Part shown: positions 28,216 through 39,800 of the stretch, piece by piece
How the letters are laid out: every line of letters starts with the position of its first letter
How positions within the stretch are numbered: the first letter of the stretch is position 1
Source of the DNA: Glaciimonas sp. CA11.2
GTDB taxonomy: Bacteria > Pseudomonadota > Gammaproteobacteria > Burkholderiales > Burkholderiaceae_D
Assembly: GCF_034314045.1 (NCBI RefSeq)
Contig: NZ_JAVIWL010000001.1
Coordinates: forward strand, 4,898,001 to 4,962,000
Reading direction: 5' to 3'
Length of the DNA stretch: 64,000 nt
Made by a program: the position numbers and the translations under genes
Notes under the pieces: generated by a model
What the model saw: the letters and a program-made list of their open reading frames with translations, nothing else
What the model was told of the DNA's origin: nothing
Databases searched by the model: none

Positions 28216-30891
28216 ATGGGCCCTATCACCTCCCGTCTCTCAACGTCACCGCCCCCCGCGAATTCCGCAGCTCACGCGCCGGCTTTAACTGCCGGCGCCC
28301 GTTCGACATTTAGCACTCGGGTCACAAACTGCAATGGTGTTGATGCCTCACAACACAAAGTGAAATTGTCGCATCATGCAAAAGCGCCCAGGGAAACCCG
28401 CAGACAACGCATTAATACGGAAATTAAAAATGAAAAAATAAATGAAGAAAATGAACAAGTGGAAATGGCCGCACTGCGAGATGGTTACGCGCAATTTTAC
28501 GGGAATCCTGGCGACGTTTCTTGCCTTAGCTCATGCGCTGCGGAAGGACCTATCAATAAAACAGGATTGGCGCTAGCCATTGTACTGATAGCAAATGCAT
28601 GTAAACCATCGCTATTATTTTCAGCTTATTGTAAACAGACGGGAACGCGTTTTCCTATCTTACCGACGACCACTGAAGACCTGAAGCTAACGGCACCCAT
28701 CAAAAGCCGGAACAATGATACGGCTGCAGTCACACCGTCAAATATACCCACGTTAGCAGACATCGGGAACGGCCTTTTAGAATGTGGAAAATATGTATAT
28801 GACAGCCTGCCAGCGTTACCCAAGGGAGGTATACAGGGCGTCGGCGCAAGTGTTCCTGAACATAACCGGGAAAGATATTGGCACGTAGCTGATCAAGAAC
28901 CTAAGCCTACTCCTAAAACTTTCTGGGCCGCCCTTACCGCCGATGCTGAGACAACTTCTTTAAATACCTCAGCAGCAATATTTAGCGGTATCAACGCTTA
29001 TCACCACTGGCTACCGAATGTTCCGCAAGACGAACGATTAAAGGGTCTAGCACTCGAGTACACCCGTAATAATATAGTCGATGTTAAGCAGCTTCTGGTC
29101 GCGTTCGCACCTTTAATTCGGCGCGAGTGGGGGAAGGAGGTAACGGTTGATCAATATGAGTACGCGATATTGAAGTATGCGACGCAGCTCCAGCGCGCTC
29201 CCGCTGGCAGCAGGGTCTGGTTGAGTGACATTGTGCAACCGCAAACGGTTAGGCCGCAGACAGAATTAAAAGAAGCAGCCACGAAGCTATTCTTTAATGC
29301 TTTAGCAGAAATAAATGAAACATTGGGCGCTCGAACCTTAAGAGATTTCATACACAGCATTGTAGACTGGGATCTACACGCTAATCCCACCTTGGATAAA
29401 TTGCCTAAATTGGCTACTCAAATAAGAGGGTTAGTGCTCAGGAGGCTGGCGCTTCCCGGGCTTTCACTGACTGCGACGGAGCGTCACCGATTGGATACGC
29501 TGGTAAATTGGTTTACCGAGGCGACATTGGTGGATATGGATCCGTTGCTTAGCGCGGAACTTAACATTCAGCATCCTGACTTTGGCCAGACTTCCTATCA
29601 TAGTCGTGACGGCACATTAATGAGCATTGGGGCCGGATTCATTCATCAATTTCCAGCAAAAACCAGCCACGCCCTCACGCCCGCCGTTCTGCGTGAGGTG
29701 GGCCTGCATAGCTTGATTAATCTTTCTCCTCAAGCATGGCCATCGACTACCGGCGCTGCCCTGATACGCTTTTACAATTCGCTTCCGGCAAATGCGCCTG
29801 GTGAGCCCTTAAAGAGTCCCGCTGAACGTATGAAAGCCGGACTATCTTCTCTGATGGCGCCTGTACTAACCAAAATTCGGCTCTTGCAGGAAGTCAAAAT
29901 TAAAGAGAATGCGTTCTTATTATGTGCAGCCGAACGGTTCAATAACGATACATTTCACGAACAGCAGTCCAGGAGTGCGCTAAATGAACTTGAGTTAAGT
30001 AAATTTCATTTATACAAATTCGGCATTGAGCATTTGCCACAAACCGATCAAGAAAATCTTATCCGCTCAAGTAGTGAGGGTCGACTAGAAGTATTTGTAC
30101 CCGAAGTGATTTTATATAAAGCCGAAGACGATAACGCCTCTTATAAAGCCACACTTACTGCAACATCTGGATTTATTGTCGGAACCGGATCCACACACAG
30201 CACGGGGTCTTCCGAATATTATTTATTTTCAGAGGAGCGCTCCTGGAGCTCCCCGGTTGTTTCCAGAATTACGAAACAAATAGCGGGCGATGTAACAAGG
30301 TACGTGAATGACCATCATGCCACCTTTACCAGCGGCGTCCGGTTCCAGCCGTCCAGCCAGATTAGCTTTGAGACTTCATCTATCTTTACATTTGGAACAA
30401 ATCCAGATGAAATCGCCATCGCCTTGAGTGGGTTGTACAACTTCCCACCATCGATACATAAAAGATTTATCGATGCGTCAGCGGAGAAACCACCATCGAC
30501 AACCGTAACCGGAAACCTCCATTCTACAATTTATGCATTCGGAAAATTCCTTATTGGAATGATTCCAGAGGGAAGTTGCGTAATTGCCGTCCTTGACACA
30601 GCTGAAATGATCGCACTGCCCGCAAATACCGACGAGGGTCTCGCGGAGCAAGGAATGGCAATAGGGACGGATGCCTTATTTTGTTTCACCGGGATGGTCA
30701 GAGCAGAGCAGGCAAGTTATCTGATTCCCTCTGTTCGCCCTCCTTTTAACTTCAGAATTTCAGACGAATTTGCGGAATCCAAGATTACAACGCATCTGGC
30801 AAAACAAGCGCCCGAAACCGGCTCAAAAGTGGATCTGAAGCAGGAGTGGGTATTCTGGCCGATCGTGACCACCGATTCTGGTCTATCGTGA
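28216..30891 (+). pseudogene. Giant HExxH-containing protein, copy 1, N-terminal fragment (split by IS21 element)
   Basis: The first 877 codons of a gene that was about 1,730 codons long. I start at the ATG at 28216, where AGGA lies 5 nt upstream; the ATG at 28210 is too close to it. The N-terminus is Ser/Pro/Thr-rich without a Sec signal. A hydrophobic stretch (TGLALAIVLIANACKPSLLF) lies near residue 115. Throughout, it parallels the paralogue at 36884, for example SGINAYHHWLPNVPQDERLK and STLMSIGAGFIHQFPAKTSH with matching spacing. Native sequence ends at 30846, and the last 14 codons plus stop come from the IS21 end. Function unknown; a secreted toxin or effector is a guess from size, duplication and the metallopeptidase-like motif in the other half. 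Confidence 0.8.
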
Positions 30892-30943
30892 CCGACCATT
30901 CTGGCGCATCGTGACCGCTCATTCCGGTCTATCGTGACCGATT
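30852..30943 (+). repeat. Four tandem 23-bp repeats at the IS21 left end
   Basis: Four copies with a strict 23-bp period start at 30852, 30875, 30898 and 30921. Each begins ATTC(T/C)GG and contains ATCGTGACC. Inverted copies follow just inside (about 30950-31003), and two inverted copies lie at the right end (about 33430-33476). Such multiple terminal repeats are the usual transposase binding sites of IS21 elements. Confidence 0.85.
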
Positions 30944-31099
30944 TCAAGCCCGACCAGAATCGGCGGTCACGATAGCAGAATCATCGGTCACGATACCGGA
31001 ATGGTGTCGTACAGCACCGTGATGATGTTACGCATAGAGCAACCGAACGGGTACGCTTCCAGTTTGTCTGGAGACAACGTGCCCGTACAAAGGATCACT

Positions 31100-32602
31100 A
31101 TGCGTAAGATAAAAGACGTATTACGTTTAAAACTGGATGCCAAACTATCGCACCAGCAGATTGCCGCAGCACTGGGGATTTCAAAAGGAGTCGTCACCAA
31201 GTATGTCGGCCTGGCCGCCGTTGCCGGTTTGGACTGGTCGGCGGTGCAAGATGTAGACGACACCGAGTTGGCGCACCGGCTTTTGGTCACGCCAGAACGG
31301 ACCCGAGACCATGTCCAGCCAGATTACGCCAGGCTGCATCACGAACTGCGGCGCAAGGGGATGACGCTGATGTTGCTATGGGAAGAGTATCGTGCCGATT
31401 ATGCCCAGCACCAGACCTATGCCTACTCACAGTTCTGCGTGAATTACCGGCAGTTTGCCAAACAGCTCAAACGCTCTATGCGCCAGATTCACCGGGCTGG
31501 CGAGAAACTGTTCATTGATTATGCTGGTCCGACTATCGGTCTCACTGATGGTAGCCGTGCCCACATCTTCGTCGCTGCTCTGGGCGCATCGAGCTACACC
31601 TATGCCTGTGCTACGCCGCGTGAGACGATGGCCGACTGGCTCACTTCGACAGCGCGTGCGCTGCGCTTCTTCGGCGGGGTACCGCAGTTGATTGTTCCCG
31701 ATAATCCGAAGGCTATGATCGCCGACGCCAATCGCTACGAACCACGCAGTAACGACACCGTACGCGATTTTGCGCGCCACTACGGCACCTCCATCTTGCC
31801 AGCCCGTCCGCGTCATCCTCAGGATAAAGCGAAGGCCGAATCAGCAGTGCAGATCGTCGAGCGCTGGATCATGGCGCGTCTGCGACATCAGCAATTTAGC
31901 AGCGTCCACGAGGTCGATGTCGCCATCGCACCGCTGCTGAGCGTACTTAACGATAAGCCGTTTCAGAAGCTACCCGGTAGTCGCGCCAGTGCGTTTGCCC
32001 AACTCGATGTCCCGGCGCTACGGCCTTTGCCATTGCAATGTTATGAGATGGCGCATTTCAAGACTGTCAGGGTGCATAACGATTACCACGTTGAGATCGG
32101 CCGCCATCACTACAGTGTGCCGCAAGCCCTGGTCGGTCAGGTGCTGGAAGCCCGGATGACAGCGACGACAGTGGAAATCCTGCATCGCGGTCAACGTGTC
32201 GCCAGTCATCCGCGCAACAGTGGCGAAGGCGGGTTCACCACCGACACCCTGCATATGCCGGTGGCGCATCGTGCGCAATTGGAATGGACGCCACAGCGAC
32301 TGATTCACTGGGGACAGACCATCGGTACGGCGACAGCGGAGGCGGTGACGCGTCTGATGGCCGAGAACAGACATCCCGAGCACGGCTACCGTGCCTGTCT
32401 TGGTCTGCTGTCATTGGCCAAGCGCTACGGCAAGCCACGTCTTGAAGCAGGATGCATGCTGGCCTTACAGCTCGGTGCCTGCCAATACCGCCACGTCCGT
32501 GACATTCTCAAAAATAACCGTGATCGCACACCGTGTGCCCCAGTTGGCGATTGGGTCAGTCCTGACCATGCCCATGTGCGTGGCCCTGATTACTATCAAT
32601 GA
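31100..32602 (+). CDS. istA: IS21-family transposase IstA
   Basis: IstA is the DDE transposase of the element. It has a helix-turn-helix N-terminus (LKLDAKLSHQQIAAALGISK, GVVTKYVGLA). The DDE residues are visible in LFIDYAGPTIGL, LIVPDNPKAMIA and HPQDKAKAESAVQIVERW. I start at the ATG at 31100 (500 residues) because AAGGA lies 6 nt upstream and the following MRKIKDVLRLK is the family N-terminus; an upstream in-frame start would lie in the terminal repeat region. Its stop overlaps the istB start. Confidence 0.95.
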   Translation: MRKIKDVLRLKLDAKLSHQQIAAALGISKGVVTKYVGLAAVAGLDWSAVQDVDDTELAHRLLVTPERTRDHVQPDYARLHHELRRKGMTLMLLWEEYRADYAQHQTYAYSQFCVNYRQFAKQLKRSMRQIHRAGEKLFIDYAGPTIGLTDGSRAHIFVAALGASSYTYACATPRETMADWLTSTARALRFFGGVPQLIVPDNPKAMIADANRYEPRSNDTVRDFARHYGTSILPARPRHPQDKAKAESAVQIVERWIMARLRHQQFSSVHEVDVAIAPLLSVLNDKPFQKLPGSRASAFAQLDVPALRPLPLQCYEMAHFKTVRVHNDYHVEIGRHHYSVPQALVGQVLEARMTATTVEILHRGQRVASHPRNSGEGGFTTDTLHMPVAHRAQLEWTPQRLIHWGQTIGTATAEAVTRLMAENRHPEHGYRACLGLLSLAKRYGKPRLEAGCMLALQLGACQYRHVRDILKNNRDRTPCAPVGDWVSPDHAHVRGPDYYQ

Positions 32603-33384
32603 GGATGTCAACGATGATGATGCATACCACTCTGGCCCAATTGCGGACCTTAAAACTCGATGGCTTAGCGACCGGACTGGAGGAACAATTGACGCAGGCC
32701 AGTATGGCGGCGATGAGTTTCGAGGAACGTCTGGCACTCTTGGTTGATCGCGAAGTCCATTGCCGCAATGACCGCAAGCTCCTGCGCCTGCTTAAGAACG
32801 CCCACCTGAAATACGCACAAGCGGCGATTGAAGACATTGATGCCCGCTCGGGGCGTGGCATCGACCGCCGTGAAGTGATGAGTCTGGCGCTGGGAGATTG
32901 GGTCAGTGCTGGCCACAGCATTCTCATTACCGGACCGACCGGTGCTGGCAAATCGTGGCTGGCCTGCGCACTGGCACAGTACGCCTGTCGGCGCGGATAC
33001 TCTGCTGTTTATCAACGCGTACCCCGTCTACAGGAAGAACTACGCATCCGGCACGGCAGCGGCAGCTTTGGGAAATGGCTGCTCCAACTCGCCAAGATCG
33101 ATGTCTTGGTACTTGATGACTGGGGCATGGGCGCGATCGACAGCACGACCCGTTCCGACTTGCTGGAGATGATTGACGACCGGGCGGCAAACAGAGCGAC
33201 GATTATTACCAGTCAACTTCCTGTTGACCATTGGCATGCCTGGATTGGCGACGCCACTATTGCCGACGCCATCCTGGACCGCATTCTGCAGCGCAATCAT
33301 CGGCTGACACTGACCGGCGATTCACTGCGTGGCGCAGAACGACCTAAAACCAGCAAAAAGGAGAAAACTATCGACCCATCGTGA
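32599..33384 (+). CDS. istB: IS21-family helper ATPase IstB
   Basis: IstB is the AAA+ ATPase, related to DnaC, that directs IstA to target DNA. The Walker A reads ILITGPTGAGKSWLACALAQ and the Walker B VLVLDDWGMGAID. The sensor region ATIITSQLPVDHWHAWIGD and the conserved ADAILDRILQRNHRLTLTGD complete the pattern. At 261 residues it is full length. The ATG overlaps the istA stop (ATGA); a second in-frame ATG follows a few codons later. Confidence 0.95.
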   Translation: MRMSTMMMHTTLAQLRTLKLDGLATGLEEQLTQASMAAMSFEERLALLVDREVHCRNDRKLLRLLKNAHLKYAQAAIEDIDARSGRGIDRREVMSLALGDWVSAGHSILITGPTGAGKSWLACALAQYACRRGYSAVYQRVPRLQEELRIRHGSGSFGKWLLQLAKIDVLVLDDWGMGAIDSTTRSDLLEMIDDRAANRATIITSQLPVDHWHAWIGDATIADAILDRILQRNHRLTLTGDSLRGAERPKTSKKEKTIDPS

Positions 33385-33481
33385 CCGCAGACATTACAAT
33401 TTAACCGCGTAACAACATCGCAGGCGCAGCGGTCACGATCGGCCAGAATGAGCGGTCACGTTGACCAGAATACGCAAGGAG

Positions 33482-36043
33482 AGAAGAAAGCTTGCGGCAA
33501 GTACTCATATGGCGATGAAACCAAAGGACTTACAGTTTAGAACTGGGATTTCCGAATTTATTGACACTACACCAGCTAAAATCGTAACGCTCCCTAACAA
33601 GATTTCAGTTCGGGGAAACACCCTCAGGGTGCCGCGCAACTTGGCCCCGAAAGGCCTTATACAAAAGTCTGAGGGTGGGCAAATATATATCGTCATGGGG
33701 TTAGCTAATTCAGAAAAAAAAGTGAGTTACCTCTGGAATGAGCCAAAACAAATATTGGAATTGCAAACCGATCAATGGTTGAAGTCATATGAACATCTGC
33801 TCGATCAAGATCCGCAAGTTTTATCCACATTTATGCGTAAATTTCCCCAACCCTCATCCTCAGCAGATGTAGCCGGCATGTTATACAACAACAAACGTCT
33901 CAACAGCGTGCGCCAGATCAAATACCAGAGTTTCTTTGATCATCCGCCTGTGCAGGCAAAGCATGGTATCTACAGCGTAGGAGACCGTGAATATATCAAA
34001 CTTGAGGGCGGATTCTATTTACTCGAAGAACAATCCGAGCCCAGTGGAGAACGTCGTATTAAGGGAGAGGGTATTTTGGGAAAGGGCATACCGGAAGACT
34101 TACGTCTTGATATGAAATATGACGGCGCTAATTGGTACGTAACGAACAATCATTTGATTACACCCATGAGCGAACTTCCCAAGACTATTACTTCTTTTAA
34201 CGCGGCAATAGAACAGGGGTTTAACCTACCAGAAGGTTGGTCGACATCCACGATGTACGTTGATCATTTTAACCGCGATCAATTTATTTTCAGCTTTCAT
34301 GATAAGGAAGGCAGAATCCAGTATCGCTCTGGCCCGGACCGAAATGATGCACTCGAAGAACTTACCACTGAAAAATTCGATGAAAAGCAATGCCGAGTGA
34401 AACGAGCGCCACCCGTCAGTTTGCAAGCAAGCTGTAGTTCGCCGGCCGCGTATATTTCTCCTCTGCCATCCGAATCCATGCGTAGACAAGCGATCAATGA
34501 GCTGGTTGCATTAGACATTGAAACGCGTCCGTTTTATGAACGCCCACTGCTGCGACTTGAAATACTTCGCGATGCTGAAAAAATTCAAAATGTGTTCCAC
34601 ACTAATCCTGAACTGGAACTACACTTTTCCACCATAGCCCTCCTTATCCGTAGAGAAAGATCAACATGGCTGCGCATAATGAGCCAAATGAAGACGTTGC
34701 AATGGGGAACTGATACCGTACCGGCAAAAAGTTTATTGCGCCTGTCAAATTTTTGGAAAGGCGTGCAGGACCATTTAAAACGTGCATCGTTTGAAGATTT
34801 TGGAGGTCAGGAATCGGCGTTAAACGATATCTGCGAGACGAACCTGAAACTCTGCGAGAGCCAGCGATCCTATAGTGAACTGAAAGAGGTTTATCTTAAA
34901 AAAGTAGTTACGTTGAATCGGTTAAGTAATGAATACAAAACTGACTTCCTCATACCACAACAAAAAGCCACAACCCGCTTATGGAAAGTGGTTATAGGTC
35001 CCGTTTTAACCACAAAGTTTACTAAGGCTGAAGACTGGACATTCGAGATACATGCGAGAGGTATATCGGAAATAAGAAAGGCTTATGGACAAAACTTTGC
35101 TGATAATGTCCTATCTGCTTACGCCACCAACCATGAACATGCGGAAAATTTGGTCGACTGGTCGAAAGACGCCCCTGAATCATTCTGGAAGGACGCTTCT
35201 GCGTTTTTTCACGTTATCCCTGAAGATATAACGCTAGCTTACAAAAAGGAAATGATTGGAGTACTGTCGAATTTTCGGAATCACGCTGCTCCGGCCAGTG
35301 CCGACAATTTACGCATCGTCTCACCGGCAATCAGCCCAGAAGGAGTTCAGTATCGATATAACCTGCAGAACCACGTAAAAGGCGCTCCTCAGGAGTCTTC
35401 GCTCTTTGGCAACGAGATTACAGCCTATACGTTTGAAGAGAATTGGGAGGGTGGGCAGCGGGGCGAGGTATTTCTAACGACCTCAGCATTTTTATCACCC
35501 ATTAATAGCCCCATGACGCTGGAGGAAGTTCTGGGACACGAGTTGGCACACCTGGCAATTCCAGAGGGTCAGCAGGAAATTTATCTCTCTGCAGACCAAT
35601 CAAAATTCGGCCATTGCTCAGAAGACGGGATGCGTCGGCACGCGGACGCGATACTCGGCTCACCGGCGGCATTTCTGAGTTATATAAAAAATCCACCGGA
35701 TATGAAACTAGGTTTTCTAACGCATTTCAGGACGGTATTGCCCTCTCGTTTCAAAGAGCATTTTCCCCAGGGCATCAAAGGAGCTATCAATCAGGAACGC
35801 TTTGATGGTTTTGTAACAAAATTGTTCGAAGGGCCACCTGATGAAAAAATTAAGGCGTTTATGATGCCCGACATATTTGTATCATGGCTTCAACACATGT
35901 TGAAAACACTGCCCACTGGAGACGCTCAACCATCAAATTTTAGACATAAACGCGAGTCCTCACCTAACCCTTTAGATGCTCAAATCCAAAAACTTCTGGT
36001 ACGTGAATTGTTTGACGCAAGCCGACGCAAAAAAAACACCTGA
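33482..36043 (+). pseudogene. Giant HExxH-containing protein, copy 1, C-terminal fragment
   Basis: This is the remaining 853 codons of the interrupted gene. Joining codon 879 (ending 30846) to 33482 keeps the frame and gives a 1,732-residue protein. Notable features in reconstructed numbering are GHELAHLAIPEGQQEIYL with HExxH at 1565-1569, followed by SKFGHCSEDGMRRHADAIL, which may supply a third metal ligand. A basic CRVKRAPP site and a C-terminal RHKRESSP site are also present. An open frame continues upstream to 33461 inside the IS end with a TTG, so a truncated product is possible. Confidence 0.78.
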
Positions 36044-36686
36044 TGTCGCACCCATGGATTTGATGTGTGTTAGCTGTCAGGTCGTTATGCAATATCAAAA
36101 ATTCATGAAGGCCTATCGACTTTATTTTAACTAAAAAACCGAAATCGCTATTGCTAGTGTTGCGAATATACCTATGCGTTGAGCCCGTTTGTTGTAACTT
36201 ATATTGATTCAGTACAAGCCTACATGGTTTGTGACATTCGCAGAATCGCTCCACCACATTACGGTTTCGGTACTACTGGCAGTATTCTCTTTGTTCGTTC
36301 CAGTTTTCTGTCGCTTGTTGCATATCAGCTCTCTCTTGAGCATAACAAATTAGACTTTCGTTCTCGTCCTAACGACAGATGAAAATGGCAATGATAATTT
36401 AGATAAACCACCGCAATTAAACAATGTCGCCTCGTACTTTTTTGAACCACTTTCTTTTGCGTTCAGAAGGACATGAAATTCTTTTTTAGTTGGTATGAGA
36501 AGAGACGAACAGCCTACCTCATTTTGATTTTTACCATCTTCACTCAGCTATCACCGAGCAGTTTTAAATGGCATGACCTCACTGAAAGCGCAATTAAATA
36601 TCCGTGAACATGCGCAGAAAAGTCAGTGCTTTACAACCTCTAAGTTGTTCATAGTTACCGGTTATTAACATCATCAAAGGATGCTC
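36044..36686. other. Region between the two giant-protein genes
   Basis: About 640 bp without a supported gene. It contains the second copy of the upstream repeat (36347-36424). Just before the second gene it has the same AACATCATCAAAGGATG string found before the first, so the ribosome-binding region is also conserved. No promoter elements were convincingly recognised. Confidence 0.5.
36347..36424 (+). repeat. Direct repeat upstream of giant-protein gene, copy 2
   Basis: This is the second copy of the block at 27851-27924, sharing ACTTTCGTTCT, GACAGA, TGATAATTTAGA and CGCAATTAAA in the same order with scattered substitutions. It lies about 260-340 bp upstream of the second paralogue's original start. 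Confidence 0.65.
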
Positions 36687-36887
36687 ATGGGTCTCGTCAT
36701 CTCCACTCCCTCAACCCTAACCTCTTTTAAGAGCTCCGCAGCTCGACGACAGGGTACTAGCCCTGGCACTCCATCCCAATTCAGTACGCGATTCAAAAGC
36801 TGTAACGGTTCTGAAACGTCCCTGCATCGCGTGAATTCACCGCATTCAAAAGCACCTAGACTAAAGCGCAAAGAACGCATTGGGTGA
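36687..36887 (+). pseudogene. Frameshifted 5' end of giant-protein gene, copy 2
   Basis: This 66-codon frame is homologous to the first 60-odd residues of copy 1: both start MG, both contain SxFSTR followed by a NG-x-(D/E)-x-S motif, and then a SHSKAP/SHHAKAP stretch. It has the same AGGA Shine-Dalgarno 5 nt before the ATG. It ends at TGA (36885-36887), while homology to copy 1 resumes in the -1 frame from 36884. I infer a 1-nt insertion or 2-nt deletion near 36880; no canonical slippery heptamer is visible. Confidence 0.7.
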
Positions 36888-39800
36888 GAAATAAAGCTGA
36901 AAAGATAGCCCAACAACAGGAACAACAAAGAACGGCGGCAATTCGAGAGATGAACACGCCTATATTGCAGGACTCAATCCGCCCACTAATCGGTAAAACA
37001 GAATTGGCCCATGCAGTTTTAGGGCTAGTCACTGGAATTAATCCCATGCCAATTTGGTCGGCTTACCGTGATCATCCTGGCATGCACTTTCCTGTGTTGG
37101 CGAATACAACTGGACGGACGTATCTGGTGGGACCTATCGAACGCGAAAACACTAGTACTGCGAAGGTCGAACCGTCGCACTTACCGACCTTGAAAGACAT
37201 CGGAAACAGCCTTTCAGAATCTGACAAGCATATAGACGACCACCTACAAAAGTTACCGGGTTCGCGGAGGTTATTGCAGGTAGCCAAGGATGCGCCTGTC
37301 TTTTTGAAGAGTCCATATCGGCCGCCAGATGATGAAGCTAAACAAGAGACATCTGCTTCTTTGATCAGAAGCTCCTCTCCCCCGGCACCGACGGTAACTG
37401 CAGCTCCGGGTTCCACTCCTGTTACTACCAGCATCGCAAAATCCTCATCTCCTACAAATCAGGCTTATGCTTCGATAGACAAAGCAGCGATGTTGAGCGG
37501 CATAAACGCTTACCAACACTGGCCTACGAACGTCCCGCAAGACGAGCGATTAAAGGGTATCGCATTCCAGCGACATAATGATCATATCTCAAATGTTTAT
37601 CAGCTTCTGGACGCGTTCGCGCCGTTAATGCCACGTACATGGGGAAACAAGGTATCGGTGGATCAGTATGAGTACGCGATGTTGAAATATGCGATGCAAT
37701 CCCATCGTTTTTCTGCTGATGGCGGAGGCGCTCGGATTGACCCTGCAGAACCGCAGCCAGCCAAACAGCAGGCAGAACTGCAAAACGACGTCGCGAAGTT
37801 ATTTTTCAGTGCTTTAGTACAAATAAATGGATCATCTAGCGCGCAAAGCTTAGAGGATTTTGTACACGACCATGTAAGCGCGGAACTAGACACTAATCCT
37901 ACACTGGATAAATTGTCCAAATTTGCAGTTCGTACCAAAGCGACGGTTCTTCAGCGGCTAGCATTGCCAGCGCTCTCGCTGAGTGGAGCCGATCGTAACC
38001 GGTTCAATACACTCACAAGGTGGTTTGCCGAGGCGGTATTAATTGATATTGATCCTTTGTTCAGCACACGACTTAACATTGAGCATGCTGATTTTCGCCA
38101 TACGCCGTACCACAGCCATGACAGCACATTAATGAGCATCGGGGCGGGATTTATTAATCAATTTCCAGCTAAAACTAGCCAGGTCCTTACGCCCGCAGTT
38201 TTACGTGAGGCGGGACTGCATAGTGTGATTGATATGTCTCCTTCGGCATGGCCATCTGCCACTGGACAAGCGCTGATGCGCTCCTACAATTGGCAGACAA
38301 AAAATATATCGGGTGAGCGTTTGGGAACGCCATCTGAACGGATAAAGTTCGCACTTGCGACCTTAATTGCACCTGACATACCAAAGATCCGACTCATGCA
38401 GGAAGTCGAAATTAATGAGGAGGAATTCTTATTAAGTGTGAATGATCGGTTTAATGGAGATGCGCTCCACAAACTGCAATCCAAGAATGCGTTAAATAAA
38501 CTTAAACTCAGCAAATATAATTTATACAATTACGGCCTAGAGCATTTACCTTTATGGGATCGAGAGAACTTAATCGCATCAGGTAATGCTGCGCAATTAG
38601 AAGTGTTTGTGCCGAAAGTAATTTTGTATGAAGCCAAACATGCTGATGTCTCTTATAAAGCCGTGTTTAATGCAACATCAGGCCTCATTATACGAACCGG
38701 TTCAATAAACAACGATGCGCCTTCTGACTATTATTTATTTTCCGAAGAGCGCTCGTGGGGATCGCCCGTCGTTTCAAAAATTACGGAACAAATACATCAA
38801 GCCGGTAGTGTCAATAAGTATGTGAACGAAAATCATGCCAGCTTTACCAGCGGGGTTCGGTTCCATCCATCCAATCACACCACCTTCGAGGCTACATCTA
38901 CCTTTATCCATGCAGAGAATTTTGACAAAATTGCCAGAGTCGTGAGTGGCTTACAGAGCTTTTCGCCGACAATACATGAAAGGTTTACTGATGCCTCCCC
39001 TTCGCAACCACTGTCTCCAACGTTAACTGAAGAAATCTTTCACTCCGAAATTTATGCACTTGGAAAATTTATTATTGGGATGATTCCGGGAGGTAATTGC
39101 GTGATCGCCATCATGGATACTGCAGAAATGATCGCACTGCCGGCAAAAACCGAGGATGGTAAAGCCGAGCAAGGATTAGCGGTAGAGATGGATGCGCTAT
39201 TTTGCTTTACCGGACTGGTTAAAGCTGATCAGGCGCGTTATCTAATACCCTCTGTTCGTACTCCTTTTAACTACAGGTCACCGAACGAATTTGCTGCATC
39301 TAAGGCTACAGAGCATCTTTCAAAACAACCTCCCGAAATAAGCCCAAAAGCCGGCTTACCGATAGAACACACGAAACTTGAAATAAGTACACATCTCGCT
39401 ACCAAACCAGAAGATTTGCACTTCAGAACTGGCATTTCCGAATTTGTCGATACCGCACCAGCAACCGTCAGCGCGCTTCCGAACACGATTTCAGTTAAGG
39501 GAAACACGCTCAATATCCCGCATAACCTGTCCCCCAAAGGACTCATACAAAAGATGGCTGGTGGACCGATATATCTGGTCATGGCCTTAGATGGTTCAGA
39601 AAAAAAAGTGGGTTACCTCTGGAATGAATCGGAAGAAAAATTGGAATTGCAGACTGAGCAATGGTTTAAAGGATATGGACATCTGGTCGATGAAGATCCG
39701 CAAGTTTTTTCCAGGTTCATGAAAAACTTTCCACAACTCTCATCGTCATCGGACGTAGCGGATATGTTGTACAACAACAAAATTCTCAACGCGGTGCGCA

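Larger units (their letters stand above)
30847..33476 (+). mobile_element. IS21-family insertion sequence
   Basis: The element carries istA and istB. Its ends are imperfect inverted repeats beginning TG(G/C)GTATTCTGG, with the terminal TG/CA expected of IS21 elements. It is flanked by a 5-bp direct repeat AGGAG (30842-30846 and 33477-33481), the target duplication. Subterminal 23-bp repeats are present at both ends. It interrupts a giant-protein gene. Both transposition genes appear intact, so it may still be mobile. Confidence 0.93.

Noticed and set aside
30852..30943. Regularly spaced repeats that could suggest a CRISPR array
   Set aside because: The 23-bp units are contiguous with no spacers and lie at an IS21 end with inverted copies at the other end, so they are transposase binding sites.
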